Shown: positions 34,940 through 46,869, numbered from the stretch's first letter. The stretch: 64,000 bases of DNA from an uncultured Sphingomonadaceae bacterium (GCA_946479505.1 CAMLGC010000006.1:11065-75064); one strand, 5' to 3'. Numbers and translations are program-made. Notes: generated by a model from the sequence alone, not told the origin.

Positions 34940-35905
34940 ATGACCATGATGATCGCGCTGGACATCTTCCGGGCTCTTGCCGATTCGACGCGGCTGCGCA
35001 TCCTCGCGCTGCTGCGCTCGATGGAATTGTCGGTGGGCGAGCTTGCGCAGGTGCTGGGGCAAAGCCAGCCGCGCGTGTCGCGCCACGTCAAGATCCTCTG
35101 CGATGCCGGTCTTGCCGAGCGACGCAAGGAAGGAAGCTGGGTGTTCGTCGCGCCCGGAAAGGCCGTGCTGGTCGACCCTGTCGTGGCCGCGCTCGATGCC
35201 TGGAGCGAGGCCGAGCCCGATCACTGGGCGGTCGCCGACGCGGCGCGGCTCGCCGCGGTGCGCGCCGATCGCGCCGCCGCGGCGCAGATCTGGTTTGCGC
35301 AGCACGCGGGCGAGTGGGACGCCATCCGCTCGCTCCACGTCGCCGAAAGCGAGGTCGAGGCGGCGATGAAGGCAGCGCTCGGCGATCGAGCGATCGAGCA
35401 GCTCATCGATATCGGCACCGGCACCGGGCGCATGCTCGAGCTGTTCGCAGGGCAAGCCGAACAGGCGCTTGGGATCGATCGCAGCTCGGAGATGCTGCGG
35501 CTCGCGCGCGTCAAGCTTGCCGAGCGCGGGCTGAGCCATGCCGAGCTGCGCCAGGCCGACCTCTACGCGCTGCCGCTCGCCGACGGTGCGGCGGATGCCG
35601 CGATCCTGCACCACGTCCTCCATTTCGCGCAGCAGCCGGGCGCCGCGATCCTCGAGGCGGCGCGCGTGCTGATGCCGGGCGGGCGTCTGCTGATCGCCGA
35701 TTTCGCGCCGCACGATCTGGAAGAGCTTCGCACGCGTGACGCCCATGCGCGCCTCGGCTTTTCGGACGAGCAGATTCTCGGCTGGTTCGATGCAGCGGGT
35801 CTTCTTCCGGTGCGCACCGAAATGCTGGAGGGGGGAGAGCTGACGGTGAAATTGTGGCTCGCGCGCAAGGGTGGAGCCGAGATCAAGGAGGCGAAGGCGG
35901 CATGA
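34940..35905 (+). CDS. ArsR-family regulator fused to a SAM-dependent methyltransferase domain
   Basis: 321 residues: an ArsR/SmtB winged helix (about 1-85; IFRALADSTRLRILALL, VLGQSQPRVSRHVKILCDAG) without the usual metal-binding Cys motif, then a class I methyltransferase-like domain (about 145-300; LIDIGTGTGRMLELF, GIDRSSEMLRLAR, LHHVLHFAQQPGAAI). This fusion commonly precedes metF/metH in alphaproteobacteria, where it is thought to sense SAM or SAH, like SahR-type ArsR regulators (family knowledge, not shown here). It overlaps metF as ATGA. No Shine-Dalgarno precedes ATG 34940, consistent with leaderless translation. Confidence 0.88.
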   Translation: MTMMIALDIFRALADSTRLRILALLRSMELSVGELAQVLGQSQPRVSRHVKILCDAGLAERRKEGSWVFVAPGKAVLVDPVVAALDAWSEAEPDHWAVADAARLAAVRADRAAAAQIWFAQHAGEWDAIRSLHVAESEVEAAMKAALGDRAIEQLIDIGTGTGRMLELFAGQAEQALGIDRSSEMLRLARVKLAERGLSHAELRQADLYALPLADGAADAAILHHVLHFAQQPGAAILEAARVLMPGGRLLIADFAPHDLEELRTRDAHARLGFSDEQILGWFDAAGLLPVRTEMLEGGELTVKLWLARKGGAEIKEAKAA

Positions 35906-36843
35906 GCCTGACCGTTCCCCAGCTCGAAGAGGCGCGCCGGGCGCTCGGCGCCCCGCTCTTCGCCGATCTGGCGGGCGACGCACAGGTGTCGTTCGAATTC
36001 TTCCCGCCCAAGACCGAAAAGATGGAAGCGACGCTCTGGGAGTCGATCCAGACGCTCGCGCCCTTGGGGCCGCGCTTCGTGTCGGTGACCTACGGTGCGG
36101 GCGGGTCGACGCGCGAGCGCACGCATGCGACGGTCGCGCGCATCCAGCGCGAGACGCCGCTCGCCGCCGCGGCGCACCTCACCTGCGTCGAGGCCACGCG
36201 CGAGGAGATCGATCGAATCGCCGACGATTATTGGGCGGCTGGCGTGCGCCACATCGTCGCGCTGCGTGGCGATCCGCCGTGCGAGGGGACGACGTTCGCG
36301 CCGCATCCGGGCGGGTACGAAAATGCCGCCGCGCTGGTCGCGGGGTTGAAGAGGCTGCACCCGTTCGAGATTTCGGTCGCGGCCTATCCCGAATGCCACC
36401 CCGATTCGGTCGACGAGCACGCCGATCTCGACAATCTCAAGCGCAAGCTCGACGCGGGTGCCACCCGCGCGATCACGCAGTTCTTTTTCTCGCCCGAGGC
36501 GTTCTTCCGCTTCCGCGACAAGGCCGCGGCGGCCGGAATCGGCGCCGAGCTCGTGCCCGGCATTTTGCCGGTGTCGAACGTCGCCCAGACGCGCAAGTTC
36601 GCCGGGCTGTGCGGGGCGGCCATCCCGCCGTGGATGGACCGGCTGTTCGAGGGGCTCGACGATCATCCCGCCGCGCGCCAGCTCGTCGCCGCGACGATCG
36701 CGGCCGAGATGTGCCGCAGGCTCTATGCGGGCGGCGTGCGGAGCTTTCATTTCTACACGCTCAACCGCGCGGAGCTGAGCTACGCGATCTGCCACCTGCT
36801 GGGGCTTCGGCCCAACGCAGGGGCGAAAGCGGAGGCGGCGTAA
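35902..36843 (+). CDS. metF: Methylenetetrahydrofolate reductase
   Basis: 313-residue FAD enzyme reducing 5,10-methylene-THF to the 5-methyl-THF used by MetH. Seen: SFEFFPPKTEKME with the catalytic Glu, FVSVTYGAGGSTRERT, HLTCVEATREEI, ALRGDPP, AAYPECHPDS, LKRKLDAGATRAITQFFF, and FHFYTLNRAELSYAICHLLG at the end. Length fits the bacterial enzyme. The start overlaps the regulator stop (ATGA 35902-35905). A palindromic repeat separates it from the first metH gene, and all four genes probably form one transcript from the promoter at 34908. Confidence 0.96.
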   Translation: MSLTVPQLEEARRALGAPLFADLAGDAQVSFEFFPPKTEKMEATLWESIQTLAPLGPRFVSVTYGAGGSTRERTHATVARIQRETPLAAAAHLTCVEATREEIDRIADDYWAAGVRHIVALRGDPPCEGTTFAPHPGGYENAAALVAGLKRLHPFEISVAAYPECHPDSVDEHADLDNLKRKLDAGATRAITQFFFSPEAFFRFRDKAAAAGIGAELVPGILPVSNVAQTRKFAGLCGAAIPPWMDRLFEGLDDHPAARQLVAATIAAEMCRRLYAGGVRSFHFYTLNRAELSYAICHLLGLRPNAGAKAEAA

Positions 36844-36846
36844 TAC

Positions 36847-36971
36847 TTCTCCCCCTCCCGCATGCGGGAGGGGGGGGCGGGGGGTGGGCTCCCGCCCTCC
36901 ACAAACATCAGCGCTCGTTGATAGCGGGTGCCCACCCCTCGACCCCTCCCGCATGCGGGAGGGGAGGAGAA
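36847..36971. repeat. 125-bp paired palindromic repeat between metF and metH
   Basis: Two copies of the hairpin CCCTCCCGCATGCGGGAGGG, inner GGGTGGGC/GCCCACCC, ends TCTCCCC and GGGGAGGAGA. The right edge contains the GGAGGAGA that serves as ribosome-binding site for the first metH gene at 36977. Confidence 0.88.
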
Positions 36972-36976
36972 GCGAA

Positions 36977-38023
36977 ATGAACGCACGCGAACACCTCAAG
37001 GCCGAAGCCGCCAAGCGCATCCTCATCAAGGACGGGCCGTTCGGCACCGAGATTCAGCGTTGGGGCCTGAAGGAAACCGATTATGCCGGTTCGCTCGGCC
37101 TCGCGAGGGACCAGAAGGGCAACAACGATATCCTCGCGCTGACCAAGCCCGAGGTCCCCGAGAGCATCACGCGCGCGTACCTGTTCGCGGGCGCCGATGT
37201 CATCGCGACCAACACCTTCTCGGCCAACCGGATCAGCCAGGCCGACTATGGGGTTGAGCACCTTGTCGCGGAGATCAACCGCGCCTCGGCCGAGATCGCG
37301 CGTCGCTGCGCAGACGAGGCGGCGGCAATCGACGGCCGGCCGCGTTTCGTCGCCGGTGCGATCGGGCCGACCAACAAGACGCTGTCCTTGTCGCCCGACG
37401 TCGAGGACCCCGGTTTTCGCGAGATCGATTTCGATTTTCTGAAGGGCGTCTATCGCGAGCAGATCGACGCGCTGATCGAGGGCGGTGCCGATTTCGTGCT
37501 GATCGAGACGGTGTTCGATACGCTCAACGCCAAGGCCGGCATCATGGCCGCGATCGAGGCGGGCGACGCCTTGGGGCGCGACGTGCCGATCATGCTGTCG
37601 ATGACACTCACCGATCTGTCGGGCCGCAACCTGTCGGGCCACACGGTCGAGGCGTTCTGGCACGCGGTGCGCCACGCGCGGCCGGTGACGATCGGCCTCA
37701 ACTGCTCGTTCGGCGCGCAGCAATTGCGCCCGCATGTGCGAACGCTGGCGGGGATCGCCGACACGCTCATCATGGTCTATCCCAATGCGGGCCTTCCCAA
37801 CGAGCTCGGCCAGTATGACGAGGCGCCCGCGGAGACCGCCGCGCTGGTGCGTGAATGGGCGGAGAACGGGCAGGTCAACGTGCTCGGCGGGTGCTGCGGC
37901 TCGACGCCCGATCACATCGCGGCGATCAAGGCCGCGGTCGAAGGCCTGCCCCCGCGTGCGCTCGCGAAGCCCGATGTGCGCACCCGCCTCGCCGGCTTGG
38001 AGCCGATGACGATGGCGGCATAG
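36977..38023 (+). CDS. metH: Methionine synthase, homocysteine-binding module (split MetH, part 1)
   Basis: 348-residue homocysteine S-methyltransferase domain, equivalent to the first third of MetH. The zinc ligands are Cys243 in [10 protein letters not shown] and Cys306/Cys307 in [23 protein letters not shown] opens the barrel and [19 protein letters not shown] follows. The rest of MetH is a separate gene starting 138 bp downstream. Such split MetH is known in some alphaproteobacteria. The two chains should assemble for methyl transfer via cobalamin. ATG 36977 is preceded by AGGAGAAG from the repeat edge. Confidence 0.93.
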   Translation: MNAREHLKAEAAKRILIKDGPFGTEIQRWGLKETDYAGSLGLARDQKGNNDILALTKPEVPESITRAYLFAGADVIATNTFSANRISQADYGVEHLVAEINRASAEIARRCADEAAAIDGRPRFVAGAIGPTNKTLSLSPDVEDPGFREIDFDFLKGVYREQIDALIEGGADFVLIETVFDTLNAKAGIMAAIEAGDALGRDVPIMLSMTLTDLSGRNLSGHTVEAFWHAVRHARPVTIGLNCSFGAQQLRPHVRTLAGIADTLIMVYPNAGLPNELGQYDEAPAETAALVREWAENGQVNVLGGCCGSTPDHIAAIKAAVEGLPPRALAKPDVRTRLAGLEPMTMAA

Positions 38024-38031
38024 GCGAACAG

Positions 38032-38149
38032 ATCCTCCCCTGTAAGGGGAGGTGACGCGCGAAGCGCGTCGGAGGGGTGTCCCCCTCTCGATAGCGCGAT
38101 ACCCCTCCGTCAGCCCTGCGGGCTGCCACCTCCCCTTACAGGGGAGGAT
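38032..38149. repeat. 118-bp paired palindromic repeat between the two metH genes
   Basis: Outer arms ATCCTCCCCTGTAAGGGGAGG and its complement near the right end (each within 20-21 bases, themselves hairpins), inner GCGCGAAGCGCG and CAGCCCTGCGGGCTG hairpins. It is a different sequence family from the CCCTCCCGC repeats. It sits exactly where MetH is split and ends 12 bp before the second start. Confidence 0.88.
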
Positions 38150-38161
38150 TGAAGGATAATA

Positions 38162-40852
<2,691 letters not shown>

Positions 40853-41000
40853 CATCTTGGGGGGAAGAACGAATGGTTCGTTCTGGGACAAGGGCCAAGC
40901 TTAGCAATATCTAACCCTGCCACACGCCGCCGTTAACCCTCAATCGCCCTTCCCGACGCGCGCGCCGCCCTCCAGCCTTCGCGCGAAAGGACCTTCGCCC

Positions 41001-41927
41001 ATGCGCCTTGCCCCCTTAGCCCTGCTCCTGCTCGCCGCCCCGGCCACCGCGCAGAGCGGCGCGCCCTTCACCATCGTCGAGACCGGCCAGACCTTCTCCG
41101 ACATCGACGACGCCGTGCAGTCGGTGCGGATGGGCACCGCGACCATCCTGATCGCGCCGGGCGTCTATCACCAATGCACCGTTCAGGCGGGCGGGCGGAT
41201 CACCTTCAAGGCACTTCAGCCCGGCACCGCGATCTTCGACGGCACCGCGTGCGAGGGCAAGGCCGCCTTCGTGCTGCGCGGGCAGAGCGCGACGGTCGAC
41301 GGCCTCGTCTTCCGCAACATTCGCGTCGACGACGGCAACGGCGCCGGTATTCGCACAGAGATGGGCAATCTCACGGTGCGCAACTCGATGTTCCTCGACA
41401 GCCAGGAAGGCATCCTCGGCGGCGAGCCGGCCGATCAGCGCATCCTCATCGATCATTCGACCTTTTCAGGCCTCGGCACCTGCGACGACGCGCCCGATTG
41501 CGCGCATTCGATCTATCTGGCGAATCAGGGCAAGGTGACGATCACCAATTCGCGGTTCGAGCGGGGGCGGGGCGGGCATTACGTCAAGGTGCGCAGCCCC
41601 TTCGTCGAGATCACCGACAACAGCTTCGACGACAGCCACGGCCACAAGACCAACTACATGATCGACCTGCCCAACGGCGCGAGCGGGCTGATCGCGCGCA
41701 ACACCTTCGTCCAGGGCCGCGACAAGGAGAATTGGTCGGGCTTCATCGTCGTTGCGGCCGAGGCGCACGATTTCTCCGCCGATGGCCTCCGCATCGAGGA
41801 CAATGTCGCCAGCCTTGCGCCGGGAGTGGAGCGCAGCCCGGCGTTCGTGGCGGACCTCAGCGGCGATGCGATCGAGGTGGCGGACAACCGGCTGGGGCCG
41901 GGCGTACGGCGGTTCGAGCGGCGGTAG
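41001..41927 (+). CDS. Secreted right-handed parallel beta-helix protein
   Basis: 308 residues with a signal peptide (MRLAPLALLLLAAPATAQ) and a mature part made of short beta-helix coils: FTIVETGQTFSDIDDAVQ, TATILIAPGVYHQCTVQ, NLTVRNSMFLDSQEGI, RILIDHSTFSG, KVTITNSRFERG and FVEITDNSFDD. Length and coil pattern resemble periplasmic carbohydrate-active or cell-surface beta-helix proteins (PbH1 repeats). No catalytic residues can be assigned. AAAGGA lies 9 bases before ATG 41001. The GIY-YIG element inserted 14 bp after its stop. Confidence 0.8.
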   Translation: MRLAPLALLLLAAPATAQSGAPFTIVETGQTFSDIDDAVQSVRMGTATILIAPGVYHQCTVQAGGRITFKALQPGTAIFDGTACEGKAAFVLRGQSATVDGLVFRNIRVDDGNGAGIRTEMGNLTVRNSMFLDSQEGILGGEPADQRILIDHSTFSGLGTCDDAPDCAHSIYLANQGKVTITNSRFERGRGGHYVKVRSPFVEITDNSFDDSHGHKTNYMIDLPNGASGLIARNTFVQGRDKENWSGFIVVAAEAHDFSADGLRIEDNVASLAPGVERSPAFVADLSGDAIEVADNRLGPGVRRFERR

Positions 41928-41941
41928 CGCACCAGAAGATG

Positions 41942-42341
41942 CCGTCATGCTGAACTTGTTTCAGCATCCAAGGTCAATCTTTCGCAAGCGGCTCCGCAAT
42001 GCCGAGCACCGGTGCCAGATCGTTCCATTCCGGATTGTCGCGCTCAATGAGGTTGCACTTCCAATCGCGGTGCCATCGCTTGAGCGTTTCTCGCGAGCGA
42101 TAGCGCTAGGCATGTCCGCCAAGAGCTCGTAACGGACCAAGCGATGAACTTTGTAGCGGCGCGTGAAGCTGTCGGCTGCGCCTATCCTGTGTTGTTGGAG
42201 CCGGGCGGGTAAGTTTGACGTAACGCCGATGTAGATCGCGCCGAGATAGCCGCTGGCGAGAACGTAAACGCACGGCTGGCGTGTCATCGAGGCGGTATCG
42301 CATGAACGCCGTTGGATGCTGAAACGAGTTCAGCATGACGG
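41942..42341. mobile_element. 400-bp GIY-YIG element with 28-bp terminal inverted repeats and 6-bp duplication
   Basis: Termini 41942-41969 and 42314-42341 are inverted copies identical at 27 of 28 positions (outer end CCGTCATGCTGAAC, inner end TTTCAGCATCC). Each is itself a hairpin (ATGCTGAA/TTCAGCAT). AAGATG occurs directly outside both ends (41936-41941 and 42342-42347) as a perfect direct repeat, the signature of a target duplication. Inside lies one gene, a frameshifted GIY-YIG nuclease. The right duplication lies just past the phoK stop codon. Confidence 0.8.
41974..42287 (-). pseudogene. GIY-YIG nuclease-family protein, frameshifted
   Basis: From ATG 42287 the N-terminal 65 residues are a typical short GIY-YIG protein: VYVLASGYLGAIYIGVTSNL with the GIY-like AIYIG, QQHRIGAADSFTRRYKVHRL, and AIAREKR. 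The family continues with (L/K)KRWHRxWK, but here the frame is lost at about 42080-42086. One added base restores RWHRDWKCNLIERDNPEWNDL and a stop at 41974, giving about 104 residues. It is either an inactivating 1-base deletion or a sequencing error. It is the only gene in the 400-bp element. Single-domain GIY-YIG proteins of this type (UPF0213-like) are often multi-copy in sphingomonads. Confidence 0.78.
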
Positions 42342-42348
42342 AAGATGC

Positions 42349-43983
42349 CTACGAACACATATCCGCCGCCCCCGGATCGAGGTCGAGGCACCGCCCGTCC
42401 ACCTTGGGCGCGCCCACCGGCACGTCTGCCAGCGCCGCAAGCGTCGGCGCGATATCCACGGTCTCGACGCCGTGCGGCTGCTCGAACGACGTGATCCCCT
42501 TCCACCAGAACAGGATCGGCACGCGGCGGTCGTAGTCCCAGAAGCTGCCGTGCGTCGCGACCGAGCCGTGCGTCGGATCGGCAATCGGTGTCACCAACGG
42601 CTTCAATGCCACGATCAGGTCGCCCGAGCGGCCCTGATAATAAGATGCCTTGGCGCGCATGATGAGCGGCCACGTGTCGGGCGGGCCGGAGGGCTCGGGC
42701 GAGGCGGCGATCTCGGCCCCGGTGAACACTGCTTCGACCTGCGGATTTGCGAGCAGCGCCTTCTTGGCCTCGGCGATCACCGCCGCCTTCTTCGATGCGG
42801 GCACCGCGGGCGTCACGTAGATGTCGCCGCCGGCGGTCGCGATCGGGTTTCCATTGATTCCGAGCTTGGCCGCGATCGCCTTCGCATCGAGGTTCATCGA
42901 GAGGCGCTGCGCCATCGGCAATGCCTGCTGCCGCTCGCGCTCGGGCAGGTCGTTGCCGCCATGATCGGCCGTGAGCGCCACGGCATAGTCGACCCCCATC
43001 GCGTCGAGTGCCTTGAAGAAGTCGCCGAGGCTGCGATCGAGCGCGAACATCTGGAGGCACATCTCGGTGCCCTCGGTGCCGTATTTGTGGCCGATATGGT
43101 CGGTCACCGACAGCCCGATGTCGATAATGTCGGGCGCGCCGCCCTTGCCGAGCGCCATCGATTCGATCAGCCCCGCCGCGAGCGCGAGTGTCGCGCCGTC
43201 CTTGGCCGGGGAATTGACAAAGCCGCTCACGTCGCCGCCCTCGCGCGCGAAGCGGCCGGTGCCCACCGTCTTGCCGCCGCCAACCGCAATCGGGCGGTCC
43301 TTGGCGACACAATAATCGGGCAGCGCGAGCGGCGGCTGCGCCTCGGCGATCTTGGCCGCGACCGCCGCATTGGTGCGCGTTACCACCGGCGGGGTCGGCC
43401 GCCCGGCATAGGTGACGAAGCGGTCGCCCTTCCACCACCACAGCGCATCGACCGTGTGCCCGCCCATCATCACCGCGGCACGATCTTTGCCCGCGACCGA
43501 GACGACACGTGTGCGCGGGTCCGCCCTCTTCATCCGCTCGCCGAGCGTCGGCACCATCAAGTGCTTCGCGCTGACCGTAAAATCGTCGTTGGTGCTGCCG
43601 GGAATGGCCTCGTCCTCAGCGCAATAGATGCGCTTGTCCTCGCGGGCTGTGGAGAAATCGATCCAGTCGTTGGCGATGATCCCGGTGTGCGCGGGGCGCA
43701 TTCCGGTGAGGATCGTCGAATGGCCCGGGCAGGTCTCGGTCGCGGCGTGGCTCTGATACCCCGACGGAAAGACCGCCCCCTGGAGCAGCCGCGCGAAGCC
43801 GCCGGTATAGTGATTGCGATATTCGGCGAAGAGATTCGCCGAGAACTGATCGACCGAAATGACGACGAGGAGCCTGGGCGCAGGCTGCATTGCGGGTGCG
43901 AGCGGCGGCGCATCCTGGGCGATCGAGGGCGCGGCGAGAGGGCCGAGCGCGAGCGCGGCGAGCGAGACCAGAGATTTCTTCAC
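42349..43983 (-). CDS. phoK: Secreted alkaline phosphatase, PhoK type
   Basis: 544 residues with a signal peptide (to about SIAQ, residue 23) and the alkaline-phosphatase-superfamily core of the Sphingomonas SPAP/PhoK enzymes: metal Asp45 in VISVDQF, nucleophile Thr84 in TETCPGHSTILTG (Thr instead of the Ser of E. coli PhoA), NDWIDFSTARED, and the later metal ligands in GLSVTDHIGHKYG and LTADHGGND. It hydrolyses phosphomonoesters in the periplasm or medium. Its stop is 7 bp from the end of the GIY-YIG element. It diverges from the DsbD-like gene. A phosphate (Pho) box was not recognised. Confidence 0.9.
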   Translation of the reverse strand: MKKSLVSLAALALGPLAAPSIAQDAPPLAPAMQPAPRLLVVISVDQFSANLFAEYRNHYTGGFARLLQGAVFPSGYQSHAATETCPGHSTILTGMRPAHTGIIANDWIDFSTAREDKRIYCAEDEAIPGSTNDDFTVSAKHLMVPTLGERMKRADPRTRVVSVAGKDRAAVMMGGHTVDALWWWKGDRFVTYAGRPTPPVVTRTNAAVAAKIAEAQPPLALPDYCVAKDRPIAVGGGKTVGTGRFAREGGDVSGFVNSPAKDGATLALAAGLIESMALGKGGAPDIIDIGLSVTDHIGHKYGTEGTEMCLQMFALDRSLGDFFKALDAMGVDYAVALTADHGGNDLPERERQQALPMAQRLSMNLDAKAIAAKLGINGNPIATAGGDIYVTPAVPASKKAAVIAEAKKALLANPQVEAVFTGAEIAASPEPSGPPDTWPLIMRAKASYYQGRSGDLIVALKPLVTPIADPTHGSVATHGSFWDYDRRVPILFWWKGITSFEQPHGVETVDIAPTLAALADVPVGAPKVDGRCLDLDPGAADMCS

Positions 43984-44036
43984 GAGCTCCCCCTATGGAA
44001 CTGGGCACGCCCCCGCTATCGAGGAGGGGGACAGGG

Positions 44037-46076
44037 ATGGCAAGGATGCGCGGGCCAGGTTTCTGGATTGTGACACTGATCGCGTTGGTGCTGACGGGGG
44101 TACCGGCGCGCGCGCTCCAGCTCGCGCCCGATGCCTCGGCGCCGCACCTCGCAATGCAGCTCGTCGCCGAGACGAAGACGCCGCAGGCGGGCGGCACCGT
44201 CACGCTCGCGATCGACTCGCGGCCCGATCCGGGCTGGCATGGCTATTGGCAGAATCCGGGCGATGCCGGGTTTCCCGCCACGTTGGATTGGACGCTCCCG
44301 GGTGCGGTGACGGCGAGCGCGCCGTACTATCCGATGCCGCGGAAGCTGAACATCGGCGGGCTGATGAACTATGTGTTCGAGGCTCCCTATGCGCCGCTGG
44401 TGACGCTTTCGATTCCCGCGGAATTGGCGGAAGGAACGCCGATCCCGATCCGGCTGCACACCAGCTATCTCGTCTGCACCGATGCGATCTGCGTGCCCGA
44501 GGCTGCCGATCTCGCGCTCGACCTGAAGGTGGGAGATGGTGCGATCACGCCTGCCGCACGCGCGCGCTTCGATCAATGGCGGCAGGCAATCCCCAGGCCG
44601 CTTGGCAGCCCGGCGCGGTATCAGATCGAGGAGGGCCGCATCCGGATCGGCGTCCCCTATCCGAAAGACGCGCCGCTCGGCGATGCCTATTTCTTCCCGA
44701 TCACTGCCGGGCAGATCGATTATGCCGCGCCGCAGACCGTTTCGCGCAACGGCGATCGGCTGGTGATCGACACCAGGGCGACAGGGATCGGCACCGCCGC
44801 GCTCGAAGGCGTGCTCAGAATCGGTCCGAAACGCGGGCTCCATCTTTCCGCGCTGCCGGGCTCCGTTCCGTCCGTGGCAGACCAGGGCGCGACCGTCTGG
44901 CACGCGGCGGCGGTGGCATTCCTGGGCGCGCTGCTCGGCGGGCTGATCCTCAATGTGATGCCCTGCGTGTTCCCGATCCTGAGTCTCAAGGCACTGAGCC
45001 TCGCGCGCGCCGGGATCGACGTGGGCCATGCCCGGCGTGAGGGGCTCGCCTACACCGCGGGCGTCGTGCTGACGTGCCTCGTCCTCGGCGGGATCATTCT
45101 TGCGCTTCGCGCGGGCGGATCGGCGATCGGCTGGGCGTTCCAACTCCAGGACCCGCGGATGATCGTCGTGCTGTTCGTGCTCGCGACCGCGATCGCGCTC
45201 AACCTTGCCGGACTGTTTGAGATACCGATGCCCCGCGTGGTGAACCGTGTGGCCGGCAGCGGCGGCGCGTTTCTCACCGGCGCCCTAGCGGCCTTCGTCG
45301 CGACGCCCTGCACGGGGCCGTTCATGGGTGCGGCGCTCGGCGCGGCGTTGGTGCTGCCCTGGCTTGCGGCGCTGGCGGTGTTCGGCGGGCTCGGGCTCGG
45401 GCTGGCGCTGCCCTTCCTGCTGCTCGCGCTGGTGCCGGGATTGCGGCGGATGCTGCCCAAACCGGGGCCGTGGATGCGCATTTTCGAGCGTGTGCTGAGC
45501 GTGCCGATGTTTCTCACCACGCTCGCCCTGCTCTGGGTGCTTGCGCAGGAGAAGGGGGCAGCCGGGTTGGCGCTCGGCATCGTCGCGGCACTGGTGCTCG
45601 GTGCGCTGCTCTGGCTCGCGGGAAGACGGCAGGCGCGGGGCCTTGCCGGCGGTGCGATCGCCGCGGTGGCGCTGTTCGGGGTCGGCGCGACCGGCGCGGC
45701 CGCCGTTACCCGGCTGCCGCATGCGGCGGCCGCGCCGGTCGCGGGCGCCGAGCCATTCAGCGAAGCGCGCCTCGCCGACTTGCGCGCCGCGGGGCGGCCG
45801 GTCTTCGCCTATTTCACCGCCGATTGGTGCCTCACGTGCAAGGTCAACGAGGCGAACGCAATCGATTCGGATGCGGTGCATGACGTCTTCGAGCGGCATG
45901 ATGTCGCGGTACTGGTGGGTGACTGGACCGATGGCGATCCGGCGCTCGGCCGTTTCCTCGCCGCTCACGGCCGCGCCGGCGTGCCGCTCTATCTCTATTA
46001 TGCGCCCGGCGCGGCGGAGCCCAAAATGCTCCCGCAGGTGCTCACGCCCGGGATGCTGACGGGGCTGATGAACTAG
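44037..46076 (+). CDS. DsbD/ScsB-type thiol:disulfide transporter
   Basis: 679 residues: signal peptide; N-terminal periplasmic DsbD/ScsB-like domain with a Cys pair in YLVCTDAICVPEA (about residues 143-149); an eight-helix central domain with Cys in NVMPCVFPILS and ATPCTGPFMG, the two electron-carrying cysteines; and a C-terminal thioredoxin-like domain with WCLTCK. It relays electrons from cytoplasmic thioredoxin to periplasmic proteins. Length exceeds DsbD (565) because of the larger N-terminal domain, as in ScsB. ATG 44037 follows GAGGAGGGGG. ATG 44046 is possible. Confidence 0.9.
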   Translation: MARMRGPGFWIVTLIALVLTGVPARALQLAPDASAPHLAMQLVAETKTPQAGGTVTLAIDSRPDPGWHGYWQNPGDAGFPATLDWTLPGAVTASAPYYPMPRKLNIGGLMNYVFEAPYAPLVTLSIPAELAEGTPIPIRLHTSYLVCTDAICVPEAADLALDLKVGDGAITPAARARFDQWRQAIPRPLGSPARYQIEEGRIRIGVPYPKDAPLGDAYFFPITAGQIDYAAPQTVSRNGDRLVIDTRATGIGTAALEGVLRIGPKRGLHLSALPGSVPSVADQGATVWHAAAVAFLGALLGGLILNVMPCVFPILSLKALSLARAGIDVGHARREGLAYTAGVVLTCLVLGGIILALRAGGSAIGWAFQLQDPRMIVVLFVLATAIALNLAGLFEIPMPRVVNRVAGSGGAFLTGALAAFVATPCTGPFMGAALGAALVLPWLAALAVFGGLGLGLALPFLLLALVPGLRRMLPKPGPWMRIFERVLSVPMFLTTLALLWVLAQEKGAAGLALGIVAALVLGALLWLAGRRQARGLAGGAIAAVALFGVGATGAAAVTRLPHAAAAPVAGAEPFSEARLADLRAAGRPVFAYFTADWCLTCKVNEANAIDSDAVHDVFERHDVAVLVGDWTDGDPALGRFLAAHGRAGVPLYLYYAPGAAEPKMLPQVLTPGMLTGLMN

Positions 46077-46077
46077 C

Positions 46078-46869
46078 TCAGGCCAGCTCGCCCTCGCGCA
46101 CGCGGCCGGGCGCGGGCGGGACGGGCGCCGTCCCCTCCTCGGGAAGGAGCCGCCAGCCGCTGGGGCCGAGCACCTCGATCGGGCGGTAGCGCGTCTTGTA
46201 CGCCATGCTGCGCGAGCCCTTCACCCAATAGCCAAGATAGACATAGGGGAGGCCGACCGAGCGCGCGCGCAGGATGTGATCCATGATGATGAAGTTGCCG
46301 AGCCCGGGACGGTCGGCATGGGCGGCATCGAAGAAGCTGTAAATCATCGACAGCCCGTCCGCCTGCCGATCGGTGAGACATGCGCCGACGAGCCTGCCGG
46401 GAGCTCCATCGGTTTCGGCCTCGCGATACTCGATCACGAACGAGGTGACGGGGCTCTGCTCGACCATGTCCGCATAATCGCCCTCGTCCATGTTCGCCAT
46501 GCCGCCGCCGGGGTGGCGCACCGAGAGATAGCGGCGCAGAAGCGCGTATTGCTCCTCGGTCGCCCAGGCGCGGCATGCGCGCACGTCGAGATCGCCATTG
46601 CGGCGCAGCACCTTGCGCTGGCTGGCGCTCGGACGGAAACCCTGGGCCACGACGCGCACCGACTGACAGGCGGTGCAGCCTGCGCAGCTCGGTCGATAGG
46701 CGACCGCCTGGCTACGGCGGAATCCGATCCGGCCGAGCGCATCGTTCAATTCGTTCGCATGCGGACCCGCGAGCTCGGTGAACACCTTCCGCTCCTGCCG
46801 GCCCGGAAGATACGGGCACGGCGACGGGCTGGTCACGAAGAACCGCGGAAATCGGAATGGAGCGGTCAC
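46078..46869 (-). CDS. bpt: Aspartate/glutamate leucyltransferase
   Basis: 263-residue aminoacyl-tRNA-protein transferase that attaches Leu to N-terminal Asp or Glu and so marks proteins for the ClpS/ClpAP N-degron pathway. Seen: [20 protein letters not shown], the Cys cluster [28 protein letters not shown], and the GNAT-like half ending [22 protein letters not shown]. Length is normal. Its stop is one base from the DsbD-type gene's stop (convergent). The promoter must lie in the GANTC-rich gap upstream. Confidence 0.95.
   Translation of the reverse strand: MTAPFRFPRFFVTSPSPCPYLPGRQERKVFTELAGPHANELNDALGRIGFRRSQAVAYRPSCAGCTACQSVRVVAQGFRPSASQRKVLRRNGDLDVRACRAWATEEQYALLRRYLSVRHPGGGMANMDEGDYADMVEQSPVTSFVIEYREAETDGAPGRLVGACLTDRQADGLSMIYSFFDAAHADRPGLGNFIIMDHILRARSVGLPYVYLGYWVKGSRSMAYKTRYRPIEVLGPSGWRLLPEEGTAPVPPAPGRVREGELA

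Noticed and set aside
36847..38149. SAM riboswitch upstream of the metH genes
   Set aside because: The gaps are filled by palindromic repeats of the same families found elsewhere. No SAM-II or SAM/SAH core was recognised, and control seems to be at the promoter at 34908.
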